Below, one piece after another: positions 17,788 through 25,878 of a stretch of DNA of 46,159 nt; position 1 is the stretch's first letter; every line of letters begins with the position of its first letter. The notes under the pieces are model-generated. The model did no database searches and was not told where the DNA came from. It saw only the letters and a program-made list of their open reading frames with translations. The stretch covers positions 674,748-720,906 of the forward strand of contig NZ_MJAH01000002.1 in the NCBI RefSeq assembly GCF_001746295.1. The letters are read 5' to 3'. Source of the DNA: Streptomyces sp. LUP47B (GTDB lineage Bacteria; Actinomycetota; Actinomycetes; Streptomycetales; Streptomycetaceae). The position numbers were made by a program, and so were the translations under genes.

Positions 17788-18632
17788 GCACCGCGACGCA
17801 GACCGAGGCCCAGGACCTCGCCCCCGTCAGCGCGGAGTCGCTGGCCGCACTGCTGGTCACCGGGGAGCGGCCGCCGCGCCCGAGCGCCCTGTCGGCCTCG
17901 CTGACCTTCGGCTGGCGGGCGATCCTCAAGATCAAGCATGTGCCGGAGCAGCTCTTCGACGTCACCGCGTTCCCGATCATGATGGTGCTGATGTACACGT
18001 ACCTGTTCGGGGGCGCCCTGGCCGGGTCCCCGAAGGAGTACATCCAGTTCCTGCTGCCGGGCATCCTGGTGATGTCCGTCGTGATGATCACGATGTACAC
18101 CGGTGTCTCGGTGAACACCGACATCGAGAAGGGCGTCTTCGACCGGTTCCGCACGCTGCCGATCTGGCGGCCGTCGGTGATGGTCGGCTATCTGCTCGGC
18201 GATGCGCTGCGCTACACGATCGCGTCCGTCGTGATGCTCACCGTCGGTGTGATCCTCGGCTTTCGCCCGGACGGCGGCGTCGGTGGCGTGGTCGCCGGAA
18301 TCGCCCTGCTCGTCGTCTTCTCGTTCGCCTTCTCGTGGATCTGGACGATGTTCGGGCTGCTGCTGCGCACGGAGAAGTCGGTGATGGGCGTCAGCATGAT
18401 GGTGATCTTCCCGCTGACCTTCCTGTCCAACGTCTTCGTCGACCCCCGCACGATGCCGGGCTGGCTCCAGGCCTTCGTCAACAACAGCCCGATCACCCAT
18501 CTGTCCTCGGCCGTGCGCGGGTTGATGGCGGGCGACTGGCCCGCCGACGAGATCGCCTGGTCGCTGGGGTGGGCGGGCCTGTTCATCGCGGTCTTCGGGC
18601 CGGTCACCATGCGGCTCTACAACCGCAAGTGA
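17784..18632 (+). CDS. ABC-2 type permease (DrrB-like)
   Basis: This 282-residue protein has six hydrophobic segments after a 45-residue cytoplasmic N-terminus. The ABC-2 family signature is visible in the middle ([34 protein letters not shown]), which is the coupling loop to the ATPase, and in the late [39 protein letters not shown]. It is the membrane half of the DrrAB-like exporter, co-translated with the ATPase through a 4-nt overlap. Its stop codon TGA directly abuts the stop of the convergent K+ channel gene (shared palindrome TGATCA, 18630-18635), leaving no room for a terminator. Confidence 0.92.
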   Translation: MSTATQTEAQDLAPVSAESLAALLVTGERPPRPSALSASLTFGWRAILKIKHVPEQLFDVTAFPIMMVLMYTYLFGGALAGSPKEYIQFLLPGILVMSVVMITMYTGVSVNTDIEKGVFDRFRTLPIWRPSVMVGYLLGDALRYTIASVVMLTVGVILGFRPDGGVGGVVAGIALLVVFSFAFSWIWTMFGLLLRTEKSVMGVSMMVIFPLTFLSNVFVDPRTMPGWLQAFVNNSPITHLSSAVRGLMAGDWPADEIAWSLGWAGLFIAVFGPVTMRLYNRK

Positions 18633-19748
18633 TCACTGCGAGGGCATCGGAGGCAGCAGGCGTGCGTCGGGTGCCACCTGGGTGCCCGGTGTCGCGCGCA
18701 CGATCGTGATCAGCCGGTCCGTCAGCTCCAGGGTCCCGATGGCCGGATCGTCGTAGCCGAGCACCCGGTGCCCGCGCAGAACGCTCACCACCAGGTCGTC
18801 CGTCTCCCTCGGCTTCTTTCCCACCTCGGCCTTTATGACCGGTCGTTCGACGATGTCGAGCCCGCTGCCCTGCTGGATGAGGTCCTCCATCACCATGCCG
18901 GCGGCGGGACTGAGCACCGAAAGACCGAGGAGTCGGCCGGCCGCACTGGCGCTGGTGATGACCGCGTCGGCACCGGACTGCTTGAGCAGCGGCGCGTTCT
19001 CCTCCTCGCGCACGGCGGCCACGATCTTGGCGCCCTTGTTGAGCTGCCGGGCGGTCAGGGTCACGAGCACGGCCGTGTCGTCGCGCTGGGTGGCGATGAT
19101 GATCTTCCGTGCCCGGTGCACCTCGGCACGCCTGAGCACCTCACTGCGGGTGGCGTCCCCGACGATCCCCGCATAGCCGTCGGCGGTCGCCGCGTCGATC
19201 GCCTTGCCGCTGGGGTCGACCACCACGACCTGCTCCTTCTTCAGACCCGTCGCGCAGACGGTCTGGATCGCCGAGCGGCCCTTGGTGCCGAAGCCGACGA
19301 CGACGGTGTGGTCGCGCAAGGTGGACCTCCAGCGGTTGAGCCGCCATTCCTCCCGGGTGCGTTCGGTGAGGACTTCGAGCGTCGTGCCGACCAGGATGAT
19401 CAGGAACAGCACACGCAGGGGCGTGATGACGAAGATGTTGGTGAGCCGGGCGGCATCGCTGACCGGGGTGATGTCGCCGTATCCCGTGGTGGAGAGGGTG
19501 ACGGTCGCGTAGTACCAGGCGTCGAGGAAGTCGACGGACTGGTCGGAGTTGTCGTTGTAGCCGTCCCGGTCGGCGTAGACGATCAGGGCGGTCGCCGCGA
19601 GAACCAGCAGGGCCATCAGCACCCGCTTGGCGACCTGTCGGAAGGGGTGCTCCACCACCTTGCGCGGCAGCTTCACCTTGTGGGTCACGAGATGCTCGTC
19701 CGCCTGGCGGGCGATCGCGTCATGGCCCGGAAGTTTCACGTGAAACAC
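18633..19748 (-). CDS. Two-TM potassium channel with RCK/TrkA domains
   Basis: The 371-residue protein has TM1 (about 42-60, VLMALLVLAATALIVYAD), a pore helix and K+ selectivity filter TLSTTGYGDITPV, and TM2 (ITPLRVLFLIILVGTTLEVL). A TrkA-N Rossmann domain (HTVVVGFGTKGRSAIQTV) and a TrkA-C-like end follow. It is a MthK-type ligand-gated K+ channel of the cytoplasmic membrane. The GTG at 19746-19748 gives MFHVKLPG because the start region is a parS site; GTG 19739 (MKLPGHD) has a better-spaced GGAG upstream and may be the true start. It overlaps the end of moeA, an odd partner for an ion channel, so cotranscription may be incidental. Confidence 0.9.
   Translation of the reverse strand: MFHVKLPGHDAIARQADEHLVTHKVKLPRKVVEHPFRQVAKRVLMALLVLAATALIVYADRDGYNDNSDQSVDFLDAWYYATVTLSTTGYGDITPVSDAARLTNIFVITPLRVLFLIILVGTTLEVLTERTREEWRLNRWRSTLRDHTVVVGFGTKGRSAIQTVCATGLKKEQVVVVDPSGKAIDAATADGYAGIVGDATRSEVLRRAEVHRARKIIIATQRDDTAVLVTLTARQLNKGAKIVAAVREEENAPLLKQSGADAVITSASAAGRLLGLSVLSPAAGMVMEDLIQQGSGLDIVERPVIKAEVGKKPRETDDLVVSVLRGHRVLGYDDPAIGTLELTDRLITIVRATPGTQVAPDARLLPPMPSQ
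19733..19746. other. parS: ParB-binding parS site
   Basis: GTTTCACGTGAAAC is a perfect 14-bp palindrome identical to the Streptomyces parS consensus; 15 of 16 positions match the longer TGTTTCACGTGAAACA. It lies inside coding DNA: it contains the moeA stop codon and encodes residues 2-5 (FHVK) of the K+ channel. ParB nucleates here for chromosome segregation. Streptomyces parS sites cluster around oriC, which fits the gene content. No second copy was seen in the window. Confidence 0.88.
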
Positions 19749-21109
19749 ACTCCGATGCCGGCGGACGCCCAGGGCAGGTCGAGCAGTTCGGCCTCCTGCC
19801 CCCGCCGGGCACCCCCGGGCGGTACGACGGCGAGGGCGTCCGCGGCAGCGATGCCCCGCAACATGGCCGGGCCGTTGTAGTGCAGCGGAACCGCACTGTC
19901 ACCGCGCAGGACGACCGGGACGAGCCGGGTGTCGTACGGATGACCGTGGGCCTCGTCCCTCAAGGGCAGCGTGTACGGCTCCGGGGCCGGGCGGGCGGCC
20001 AGGGTGCGCAGCAGCGGCTCGGCGAGGGTGAGCAGGCCGGAGACCGCCGCCAGGGGATTGCCGGGCAGGCCGACGAGGTGCTGGTTCCCCTTGGTGCGGG
20101 CCAGCAGCATGGGGTGGCCGGGACGCACCTTGACGCCGTCGACCAGGAGTTCGGCGCCGATACGGCCGAGGACGGGGTGGACGTGGTCGACGGGTCCGGC
20201 CGCGGTGCCGCCGGTCGTGACGATCACGTCGGCGTCGGAGCCGGTGATCGCCTTGCGCAAGGCCGCGGCGGAGTCACCGAGCCGGCGTACGGCGGTGACC
20301 TCGGCGCCGAGCGCGCGCAGCCACGGCGGGAGCATCGGCCCGAGCGCGTCCCGGATCAGGCCGTCTCGCGGAGCACCCTCGGTGAGCAACTCGTCGCCGA
20401 GGACGAGGACGTCGACGCGGGGGCGGGGGACAGCGGCGAGGGTGTCGTATCCGGCGGCCGCGGCAAGGCCGAGGACGGCCGGGGTGACGAGGGCGCCGGG
20501 CGGCAGGAGTTGATCGCCGCTACGGCACTCCTGTCCGCGCGGGCGGATGTCCTGGCCGTGGACGACCTCCCGGGTGGCGTGCAGCCTGCCCTTCTCGTCG
20601 GTCTGTCCGTGCTCGCTGCGCAGGACGGCGGTGGTGTCCGGGGGGATGCGGGCGCCGGTGGCGATCCGGGCCGCCTCGCCGTCGGTGAGGGGCGCGGGCT
20701 CGGCGTGTCCTGCCAGGACGCCCTCGTCCCGTACCGCCCAGGGACCGGGGCCCGCGACCGCCCAGCCGTCCATGGCCGAGGTGTTGAAGGAGGGGAGGTC
20801 GGTGAGGGCGTCGAGGGGAGCGGCCAGGGTGAGACCGAGGGCGTCCTCGAGCCGTACGGAGACGGGGGCGCGGCGGGCGCTGCGGGTCACAGCACGGGCG
20901 GCCCGGGCGGCCGTGGCGCGGGCCTCGGCCCAGGCTGTCGCCTTGTGGTGGGCGTGCGGGTCGGGCGCGCGGCCGGAGGCCTGGGGCGGGGGTGCCGGGG
21001 CACGGTGGGCGGCGCCGTTGTCTTCCTTCACCAGCGCCAGCGCCTCCTCGACGTCGAACTCGTCGGCGTCCTCGGCGTTCTCGCCGCTCCGCAGGGACCG
21101 GGCCGTCAT
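19736..21109 (-). CDS. moeA: Molybdopterin molybdotransferase MoeA
   Basis: The 457-residue protein matches MoeA, which inserts molybdate into adenylylated molybdopterin. Visible are LPSFNTSAMDGWAVAG near the domain I start, RIATGARIPPDTTAVLRSE, the MoCF-binding core VTTGGTAAGPVDHVHPVL, VRPGHPMLLAR and LPGNPLAAVSGL. The N-terminus carries about 75 extra residues (acidic EDADEFDVEEALALVKED, then Ala/Pro/His-rich) before the usual start of homology. In the binding core the usual GGxSxG has Ala for Ser (GGTAAG). It overlaps mobA by 4 nt (ATGA, 21106-21109) and the K+ channel by 13 nt at the other end, so the three form one run. Confidence 0.9.
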   Translation of the reverse strand: MTARSLRSGENAEDADEFDVEEALALVKEDNGAAHRAPAPPPQASGRAPDPHAHHKATAWAEARATAARAARAVTRSARRAPVSVRLEDALGLTLAAPLDALTDLPSFNTSAMDGWAVAGPGPWAVRDEGVLAGHAEPAPLTDGEAARIATGARIPPDTTAVLRSEHGQTDEKGRLHATREVVHGQDIRPRGQECRSGDQLLPPGALVTPAVLGLAAAAGYDTLAAVPRPRVDVLVLGDELLTEGAPRDGLIRDALGPMLPPWLRALGAEVTAVRRLGDSAAALRKAITGSDADVIVTTGGTAAGPVDHVHPVLGRIGAELLVDGVKVRPGHPMLLARTKGNQHLVGLPGNPLAAVSGLLTLAEPLLRTLAARPAPEPYTLPLRDEAHGHPYDTRLVPVVLRGDSAVPLHYNGPAMLRGIAAADALAVVPPGGARRGQEAELLDLPWASAGIGVCFT

Positions 21110-22026
21110 CCGGCGTCCGGGCGGGTGTCGGGGCCCCCGTCGGGCGTGGCGGCGGGTTCGCCGTCGGCCTCGTCGGCCCAGCGCAGGGCCAGGGCCACGG
21201 CCTTGCGCGAGGCCTCGGCGACCGCCTCGGAACCGCCGCCTGCCCGTGCGGCGGCATAGCCGACGAGGAAGGTGGTCAGCGGTGCCGCCGGCCTGGCCAC
21301 GCCGTGCGCGGCGTCACGGGCGAGGTCGAGCAGCACGCCGGTGTCGACGTCGAGGTCGATGCCCAGTTCGTCCTTGACTGCGGAAATCCATTCATCCAAC
21401 ACGTGCCCATGCTCCCTGATGCGTGCCCTGGCGGTGGCGATGTCGTCCCAGGTGTCGCAGTCGAAGGACGCGACGGGGTCGGGGACGCGGGTGAGATCGA
21501 GGGCGGCGGTCAGCCGCCGCAGCGGAAGGCCGGTGAGAGCGCCGTGCTCCTTGGTGAGCGCGGCGAGCTCATGGCGCAGCGAGGTCGAGCGGTACGCGGC
21601 CACCAGCGGCTGGTCGCGGCCGTCGGCGTCAGTGAGCAGCACACCGCCGGCGCCGCCCGTGCGCAGGACGGTGAGCAGCAGCCGTGCGGTGCCCTCCTGG
21701 AGGAAGGGCAGGTCGGCGGAGAGCACCAGGACGTACCGCGCCGTGGTGTGCCGCAGGCCGGCGTCCAGGGCGGCCAGCGGGCCGCCGCCGGGCGGGTCCT
21801 CGCGGGCCCAGGTCACCGGCCTGGCGGTGGGGCGGGGGTCGGCGACGACGACGGTGGTGCCCGCGTCGGCGCAGGCGGCGAGGACGCGGTCGAGCAGGGC
21901 GCGTCCGCCCACCCGCACTCCGGGCTTGTCCGCGCCGCCGAGTCGCCGGGCGGCACCCCCGGCGAGCACGACCACGTCGTACACCGGACCGGCGCCTGGA
22001 TCGCGCGAGGGCTCGTACGGAGTCAC
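21106..22026 (-). CDS. mobA: MobA-like molybdenum cofactor guanylyltransferase fused to a DUF6457-type domain
   Basis: The 306-residue protein begins with a nucleotidyltransferase domain: VVLAGGAARRLGGADKPGV (the LAGGxxxRxGxxK nucleotide signature), EDPPGGGPLAALDAGL and SADLPFL (the metal-binding Asp). MobA attaches GMP to molybdopterin. From about residue 215 a helical domain follows (LDEWISAVKDELGIDLDVDTGVLLDLARDAAHGVARPAAPLTTFLVGYAA), the DUF6457-like module that also occurs alone in actinobacteria and is often fused to MobA. The GTG at 22024-22026 is chosen over the longer open frame, whose extra residues are unlike the family. Coupled to moeA by a 4-nt overlap. Confidence 0.85.
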   Translation of the reverse strand: MTPYEPSRDPGAGPVYDVVVLAGGAARRLGGADKPGVRVGGRALLDRVLAACADAGTTVVVADPRPTARPVTWAREDPPGGGPLAALDAGLRHTTARYVLVLSADLPFLQEGTARLLLTVLRTGGAGGVLLTDADGRDQPLVAAYRSTSLRHELAALTKEHGALTGLPLRRLTAALDLTRVPDPVASFDCDTWDDIATARARIREHGHVLDEWISAVKDELGIDLDVDTGVLLDLARDAAHGVARPAAPLTTFLVGYAAARAGGGSEAVAEASRKAVALALRWADEADGEPAATPDGGPDTRPDAG

Positions 22027-22044
22027 CCCCCGAGTATGCGTGCC

Positions 22045-22156
22045 GCCGCGATCACAGGGAACGTGCGGCGGCGCCGCGATCACGCCGTGCGGGTGCCGGC
22101 GCCGCGACTGCGGTGTGCCGGAGCACCCCGCCCGCGTGTGCCGGCGCCGCGGTCAC
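22045..22156. repeat. Imperfect repeats of GCCGCGRTCAC around the bkdC stop
   Basis: Copies begin at 22045, 22073, 22101 (degenerate) and 22146, spaced 28, 28 and 45 bp. The last copy contains the bkdC stop codon; the first and last both continue as ACAGGG. They look like tandem duplications of the extreme 3' end of bkdC into the bkdC-mobA spacer. Confidence 0.5.
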
Positions 22157-23556
22157 AGGGTGCGCAGCAGGACCGCCGGCTGTTCCACGCAGTCCGCCAC
22201 ATACCGCAGGAAGCCGCCCGCGGTGCCGCCGTCGCACACCCGGTGGTCGAAGGTGAGCGAGAGCTGGACGACCTGGCGCACCGCCAGCTCGCCCTCGTGC
22301 ACCCACGGCTTGGGGACGATGCGGCCGACGCCGAGCATGGCGGCCTCGGGGTGGTTGATGATCGGTGTGGAGCCGTCGACGCCGAACACGCCGTAGTTGT
22401 TCAACGTGAAGCTGCCACCCGTGAGTTCCGCGGGGGTGAGGGTGCCGGTGCGGGCCGCCTCGGTCAGCCGGGCGAACTCCACGGACAGGGCCTCGGTGTC
22501 ACGCGCGTGTGCGTCCTTCACGACCGGCACGACCAGGCCGCGCTCGGTCTGCGCGGCGAACCCGAGATGCACGGCGTCCAGCCGGACGATCTCCCTGGCC
22601 GCCATGTCCACGGTGGAGTTGAGCTCGGGGAAACGGGCGAGGGCGGCGGTGCAGATCCGGGCGAGCAGCGCGAGCAGGGAGATCTTCGGAGCGCCGGTCG
22701 CGTTCATCGCGGCACGCGCGCGCATCAGTTCCGTCGCGTCGGCGTCCACCCAGCAGGTGGCGTCGGGGATCTCGGTCCGGCTCCGCGAGAGCTTGTCGGC
22801 CACGGCGCCCCGGACTCCCTTGAGGGGGACGCGGGTCCCTCCGGGGGTTGTCGCAGCAGCTGTCGCCGGGGTGGCGGCCGGCACGGGTGCCGTGCGCGTC
22901 TGTACGGCGGCGGCCCGCAGGGCGTACTCGACGTCCGCCCGCAGGATCAGTCCGTCGGGGCCGGAGCCGGTGAGTTCCTTGAGGTCGAGGCCGTTCTCGC
23001 GCGCGAGCCGGCGCACCAGGGGTGAGATCACGGGAACGGGCCCGTCCACCCTTCCGGTCGCCACCGCCCCGGACGCGTCCTGGGCGGCCGTCTGTACCCG
23101 GGGCCCGTCGTCCGGCTCCTCAAACGGCCCGGCGGCGACGCTCCGGCCGTTCGCGGCCGCGGGCACGGCGGGTGTCGGCCGTACCCTCCGCCGCCGCGCG
23201 GGTGCCTCCGAGGTGCCGTACCCGACAAGGACGTTCCCCGAGCCCCCCGCCGAACCACCGGAGTCCGCCGTAGAACCGGTGGATGCCTCCGTCGAACCGC
23301 CGGGGGCCGCCGCTCCGACCGCCACCGTGATCAGCGGGGCCCCCACCGGGAGTTCGCTGCCCTCCTCGCCGAAACGGGCCGTGACGACACCGGCGTAGGG
23401 GCACGGGACGTCGACCATCGCCTTGGCCGTCTCGACCTCGACGACCGGCTGGTCGACCGCGACGACGTCGCCGACCTCCACCAGCCAGCGGACGATCTCC
23501 GCCTCGGTCAGGCCCTCGCCGAGGTCCGGCAGCCTGAACTCCAGCACCTGCGCCAT
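22153..23556 (-). CDS. bkdC: Branched-chain alpha-keto acid dehydrogenase E2 (second cluster)
   Basis: The 467-residue E2 has an N-terminal lipoyl domain (lipoyl-lysine in VEVETAKAMVDV), a Gly/Ser/Pro-rich linker with NVLVGYGTSEAP, a peripheral-subunit-binding domain (VRRLARENGLDLKELTGSGPDGLILRADV) and a catalytic acyltransferase domain ending with DHRVCDGGTAGGFL. The HRxxDG motif is intact, with Cys where the other E2 in the window has Val. It shares the VLVGYG linker motif with that E2, supporting common descent. The ATG at 23554-23556 shares its A with the upstream TGA stop (TGATG). Last gene of bkdABC; no clear terminator, but short repeats follow. Confidence 0.92.
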   Translation of the reverse strand: MAQVLEFRLPDLGEGLTEAEIVRWLVEVGDVVAVDQPVVEVETAKAMVDVPCPYAGVVTARFGEEGSELPVGAPLITVAVGAAAPGGSTEASTGSTADSGGSAGGSGNVLVGYGTSEAPARRRRVRPTPAVPAAANGRSVAAGPFEEPDDGPRVQTAAQDASGAVATGRVDGPVPVISPLVRRLARENGLDLKELTGSGPDGLILRADVEYALRAAAVQTRTAPVPAATPATAAATTPGGTRVPLKGVRGAVADKLSRSRTEIPDATCWVDADATELMRARAAMNATGAPKISLLALLARICTAALARFPELNSTVDMAAREIVRLDAVHLGFAAQTERGLVVPVVKDAHARDTEALSVEFARLTEAARTGTLTPAELTGGSFTLNNYGVFGVDGSTPIINHPEAAMLGVGRIVPKPWVHEGELAVRQVVQLSLTFDHRVCDGGTAGGFLRYVADCVEQPAVLLRTL

Positions 23557-24560
23557 CAGCTCTCCGCCTCCCACTGCAGACGCCCCACGGCGTCCAGGAT
23601 CCGGTCCACGCCGGGCAGGTGATGACGCTCCAGCATGGGCGGCGGATAGGGGATGTCGAACCCGGCCACACGCAGCACCGGCGCCTCCAGATGATGGAAG
23701 CAGCGCTCCGTGACCCGGGCCGCGATCTCCCCGCCGGGTCCGCCGAACCCGCCCGACTCGTGCACGACGACCGCGCGCCCGGTCCGCCGTACCGAGGCCG
23801 AGACCGTCTCGTCGTCGAACGGCACCAGTGAGCGCAGGTCGACCACTTCGAGATCCCACCCCTCCTCCCGCGCGGCCTCGGCGGCTTCGAGGCACACGGG
23901 CACCGACGGGCCGTACGTGATGAGTGTGGCGCTCGCGCCCGAGCGCCGCACCACCGCGCGGCCTATCGGTTCAACGGTCCGGGGATCGTCCGGGTTCCAG
24001 GAGTCCTTCGACCAGTACAGCCGCTTGGGCTCCAGGACCACGACCGGGTCGTCGGAGGCGATGGCGGCGCGCAGCAGGCCGTAGGCGTCGGCGACGGTCG
24101 CGGGCGTGACGACATGGAGCCCCGGCGTCGCCATGTAGTACGCCTCGGAGGAGTCGCTGTGGTGCTCGACCCCGCCGATGCCCCCGCCGTAGGGGACGCG
24201 GATGGTGATGGGGAGCGGCATCGCGCCGCGCGTGCGGTTGCGCATCTTCGCCACATGGCTGATCAGCTGTTCGAACGCCGGGTACGCGAAGGCGTCGAAC
24301 TGCATCTCCACGACCGGCCGCAGCCCGTACATCGCCATACCGACGGCCGTGCCGAGGATGCCCGCCTCGGCGAGCGGGGTGTCCGTGCAGCGGTCCTCGC
24401 CGAACTCCTTGGCGAGCCCGTCGGTGACCCGGAAGACACCGCCGAGGGTGCCGACGTCCTCGCCCATGACGTGCACGGTGGGGTCGGCCGCCATCGCGTC
24501 GCGCAACGCGCGCGTGAGGGCCTGCGCCATGGTGGCCGGCTTGAGGGCGACGGTGGTCAT
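23556..24560 (-). CDS. bkdB: Branched-chain alpha-keto acid dehydrogenase E1 beta subunit (second cluster)
   Basis: The 334-residue E1 beta shows VHVMGEDVGTLGGVFRVTDGL, DTPLAEAGILGTAVGMAMYG, PVVEMQFDAFAYPAFEQLISH, RVPYGGGIGGVEHHSDSSEAYY and a C-terminal VVVHESGGFGGPGGEIAARV. It pairs with the E1 alpha subunit encoded directly upstream, whose stop overlaps its ATG by 4 nt (24557-24560). It is clearly paralogous to the subunit at 8126-9121. In S. avermitilis the bkdABC and bkdFGH sets are not equivalent for avermectin starter-unit supply; which one matters here cannot be read from sequence. Confidence 0.92.
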   Translation of the reverse strand: MTTVALKPATMAQALTRALRDAMAADPTVHVMGEDVGTLGGVFRVTDGLAKEFGEDRCTDTPLAEAGILGTAVGMAMYGLRPVVEMQFDAFAYPAFEQLISHVAKMRNRTRGAMPLPITIRVPYGGGIGGVEHHSDSSEAYYMATPGLHVVTPATVADAYGLLRAAIASDDPVVVLEPKRLYWSKDSWNPDDPRTVEPIGRAVVRRSGASATLITYGPSVPVCLEAAEAAREEGWDLEVVDLRSLVPFDDETVSASVRRTGRAVVVHESGGFGGPGGEIAARVTERCFHHLEAPVLRVAGFDIPYPPPMLERHHLPGVDRILDAVGRLQWEAES

Positions 24561-25702
24561 CGGTGCGTACCCCCGTGAGAGTCGTGCTCGGCCTCGAGCT
24601 CTGCACGCAACTGGGCCTGCTGCTCACGCAGTTGCGGGGTGGGCTCGGCATACACATGGGCGAACAGGTCCATGGGGTCGAGGACCGGGTCCTGGTTCAT
24701 GCGCTCGCGCAGCCCGGCGGCGAACTCCTCGGCGTCCTGGCGCACGGCCTCGATGCCGGCCCCGTCGATCAGGCCGCGCTCGGTCAGCTCGTGCTCCAGG
24801 AGGGCGATCGGGTCGTGCCCGCGCCATGTCTCGACCTCGGCGTCGCCGCGGTAGCGGGTCGCGTCGTCGGCGTTGGTGTGGGCGTCCACACGGTAGGTGA
24901 TCGCCTCCACCAGGGTGGGTCCGCCGCCCGCGCGCGCATGGCGTACGGCGGCGCTGAGGACCTCGTGCACGGCGGCCGCGTCGTTGCCGTCGACCAGCCG
25001 CCCCGGCATGCCGTAGCCGACGGCCTTGTGGGCCAGCGACGGGGCCGCGGTCTGCTTGGCGAGCGGGACGGAGATCGCGAAGCCGTTGTTCTGGACCAGG
25101 AAGACCACCGGGGCCTGCCAGACGGCGGCGAAGTTCAGCGCCTCGTGGAAGTCGCCCTCGCTGGTGCCGCCGTCGCCGACCATGGCGAGCGCGACCACGT
25201 CGTCGCCCTTGAGGCGGGCCGCGTGTGCGAGGCCGACGGCGTGCGGGAGCTGGGTGGCGAGCGGGGTGCACAGGGGAGCCACGCGGTGTTCGCGCGGGTC
25301 GTATCCGGTGTGCCAGTCGCCGCGCAGGAGGGTCAGCGCCTGGACGGGGTCCAGGCCGCGGGCGACGGCGGCGAGGGTGTCGCGGTAGCTGGGGAAGAGC
25401 CAGTCGCGGTCCTGCAGGGCCAGCGCGGCGGCGACCTCGCAGGCCTCCTGCCCGGTGCTGGAGGGGTAGACCGCGAGACGGCCCTGCTTGGTGAGGGCGG
25501 TGGCCTGCGTGTTGTAGCGGCGGCCGCGCACCACCTCGGCGTACAGGCGGCGCAGCAGGGCCGGGTCGGCCTTCGCGGCCGCGTCGGTGCCGAGGACGCG
25601 TCGTGGTTCCGCGTCGGGCAGCAGGGGCTCGGGGTCCGTGCGGGGCTGCCATGCGGGCGGCGGCGATGGCCGGTACGCGCCCCGCTGCTCCATGACCGTC
25701 AT
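24557..25702 (-). CDS. bkdA: Branched-chain alpha-keto acid dehydrogenase E1 alpha subunit (second cluster)
   Basis: The 381-residue E1 alpha contains the thiamine diphosphate motif AMVGDGGTSEGDFHEAL ... VFLVQNNGFAIS and the loop YRVDAHTNADDATRYR. Differences from the 9124-10272 paralogue include WHTGYDPREHRVAPLCTPLATQLPHAVG and the lack of the basic N-terminal extension. The ATG at 25700-25702 (MTVMEQRG) has an excellent ribosome binding site, GAGGAGG, 7 nt upstream; the frame is open to 25885 but that would run into the regulatory region. First gene of bkdABC, transcribed away from the Lrp-type regulator gene. Its promoter region carries several dyads, including a PaaR-type box 62 bp upstream. 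Confidence 0.92.
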   Translation of the reverse strand: MTVMEQRGAYRPSPPPAWQPRTDPEPLLPDAEPRRVLGTDAAAKADPALLRRLYAEVVRGRRYNTQATALTKQGRLAVYPSSTGQEACEVAAALALQDRDWLFPSYRDTLAAVARGLDPVQALTLLRGDWHTGYDPREHRVAPLCTPLATQLPHAVGLAHAARLKGDDVVALAMVGDGGTSEGDFHEALNFAAVWQAPVVFLVQNNGFAISVPLAKQTAAPSLAHKAVGYGMPGRLVDGNDAAAVHEVLSAAVRHARAGGGPTLVEAITYRVDAHTNADDATRYRGDAEVETWRGHDPIALLEHELTERGLIDGAGIEAVRQDAEEFAAGLRERMNQDPVLDPMDLFAHVYAEPTPQLREQQAQLRAELEAEHDSHGGTHR

Positions 25703-25747
25703 GACGGCACCTCCTCGTGGGAGCGGCTGGTGGCGCACCACGGGTGT

Positions 25748-25761
25748 GTGAGGCGCCTCAC
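25748..25761. promoter_or_regulatory. Perfect palindrome GTGAGGCGCCTCAC in the bkdA-bkdR intergenic region
   Basis: A 14-bp perfect dyad 46 bp upstream of the bkdA start. Its position between two divergent genes suggests an operator, possibly for the adjacent Lrp-type regulator, but I know no consensus that matches it. Confidence 0.45.
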
Positions 25762-25763
25762 CT

Positions 25764-25777
25764 ACCGATTGTTCGGT
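25764..25777. promoter_or_regulatory. PaaR-type TetR operator, one-mismatch copy
   Basis: ACCGATTGTTCGGT differs at one position from the boxes at 28570 and 33626 (ACCGATCGTTCGGT). It lies between bkdA and the bkdR-like gene, so the phenylacetate regulator may also act on branched-chain keto acid catabolism. Confidence 0.6.
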
Positions 25778-25807
25778 CGTCGGCACATTTTGGCTACCGG
25801 CCCCCTC

Positions 25808-25837
25808 AGGCTGTGGACAAACGGTTCTCCACAGCCT
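25808..25837. promoter_or_regulatory. Inverted repeat holding a DnaA box and a GGTTCTCCACAG motif
   Basis: 10-bp perfect arms AGGCTGTGGA / TCCACAGCCT with a 10-bp spacer, about 40 bp before the bkdR start. The left half includes TGTGGACAA (the exact reverse complement of the Streptomyces DnaA box TTGTCCACA); the right half is GGTTCTCCACAG. It may be an operator, DnaA site or stem-loop. Confidence 0.5.
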
Positions 25838-25878
25838 CCAATGAACGCAGTACGTCCATGGCAGGGAGGCGGGGGGAC

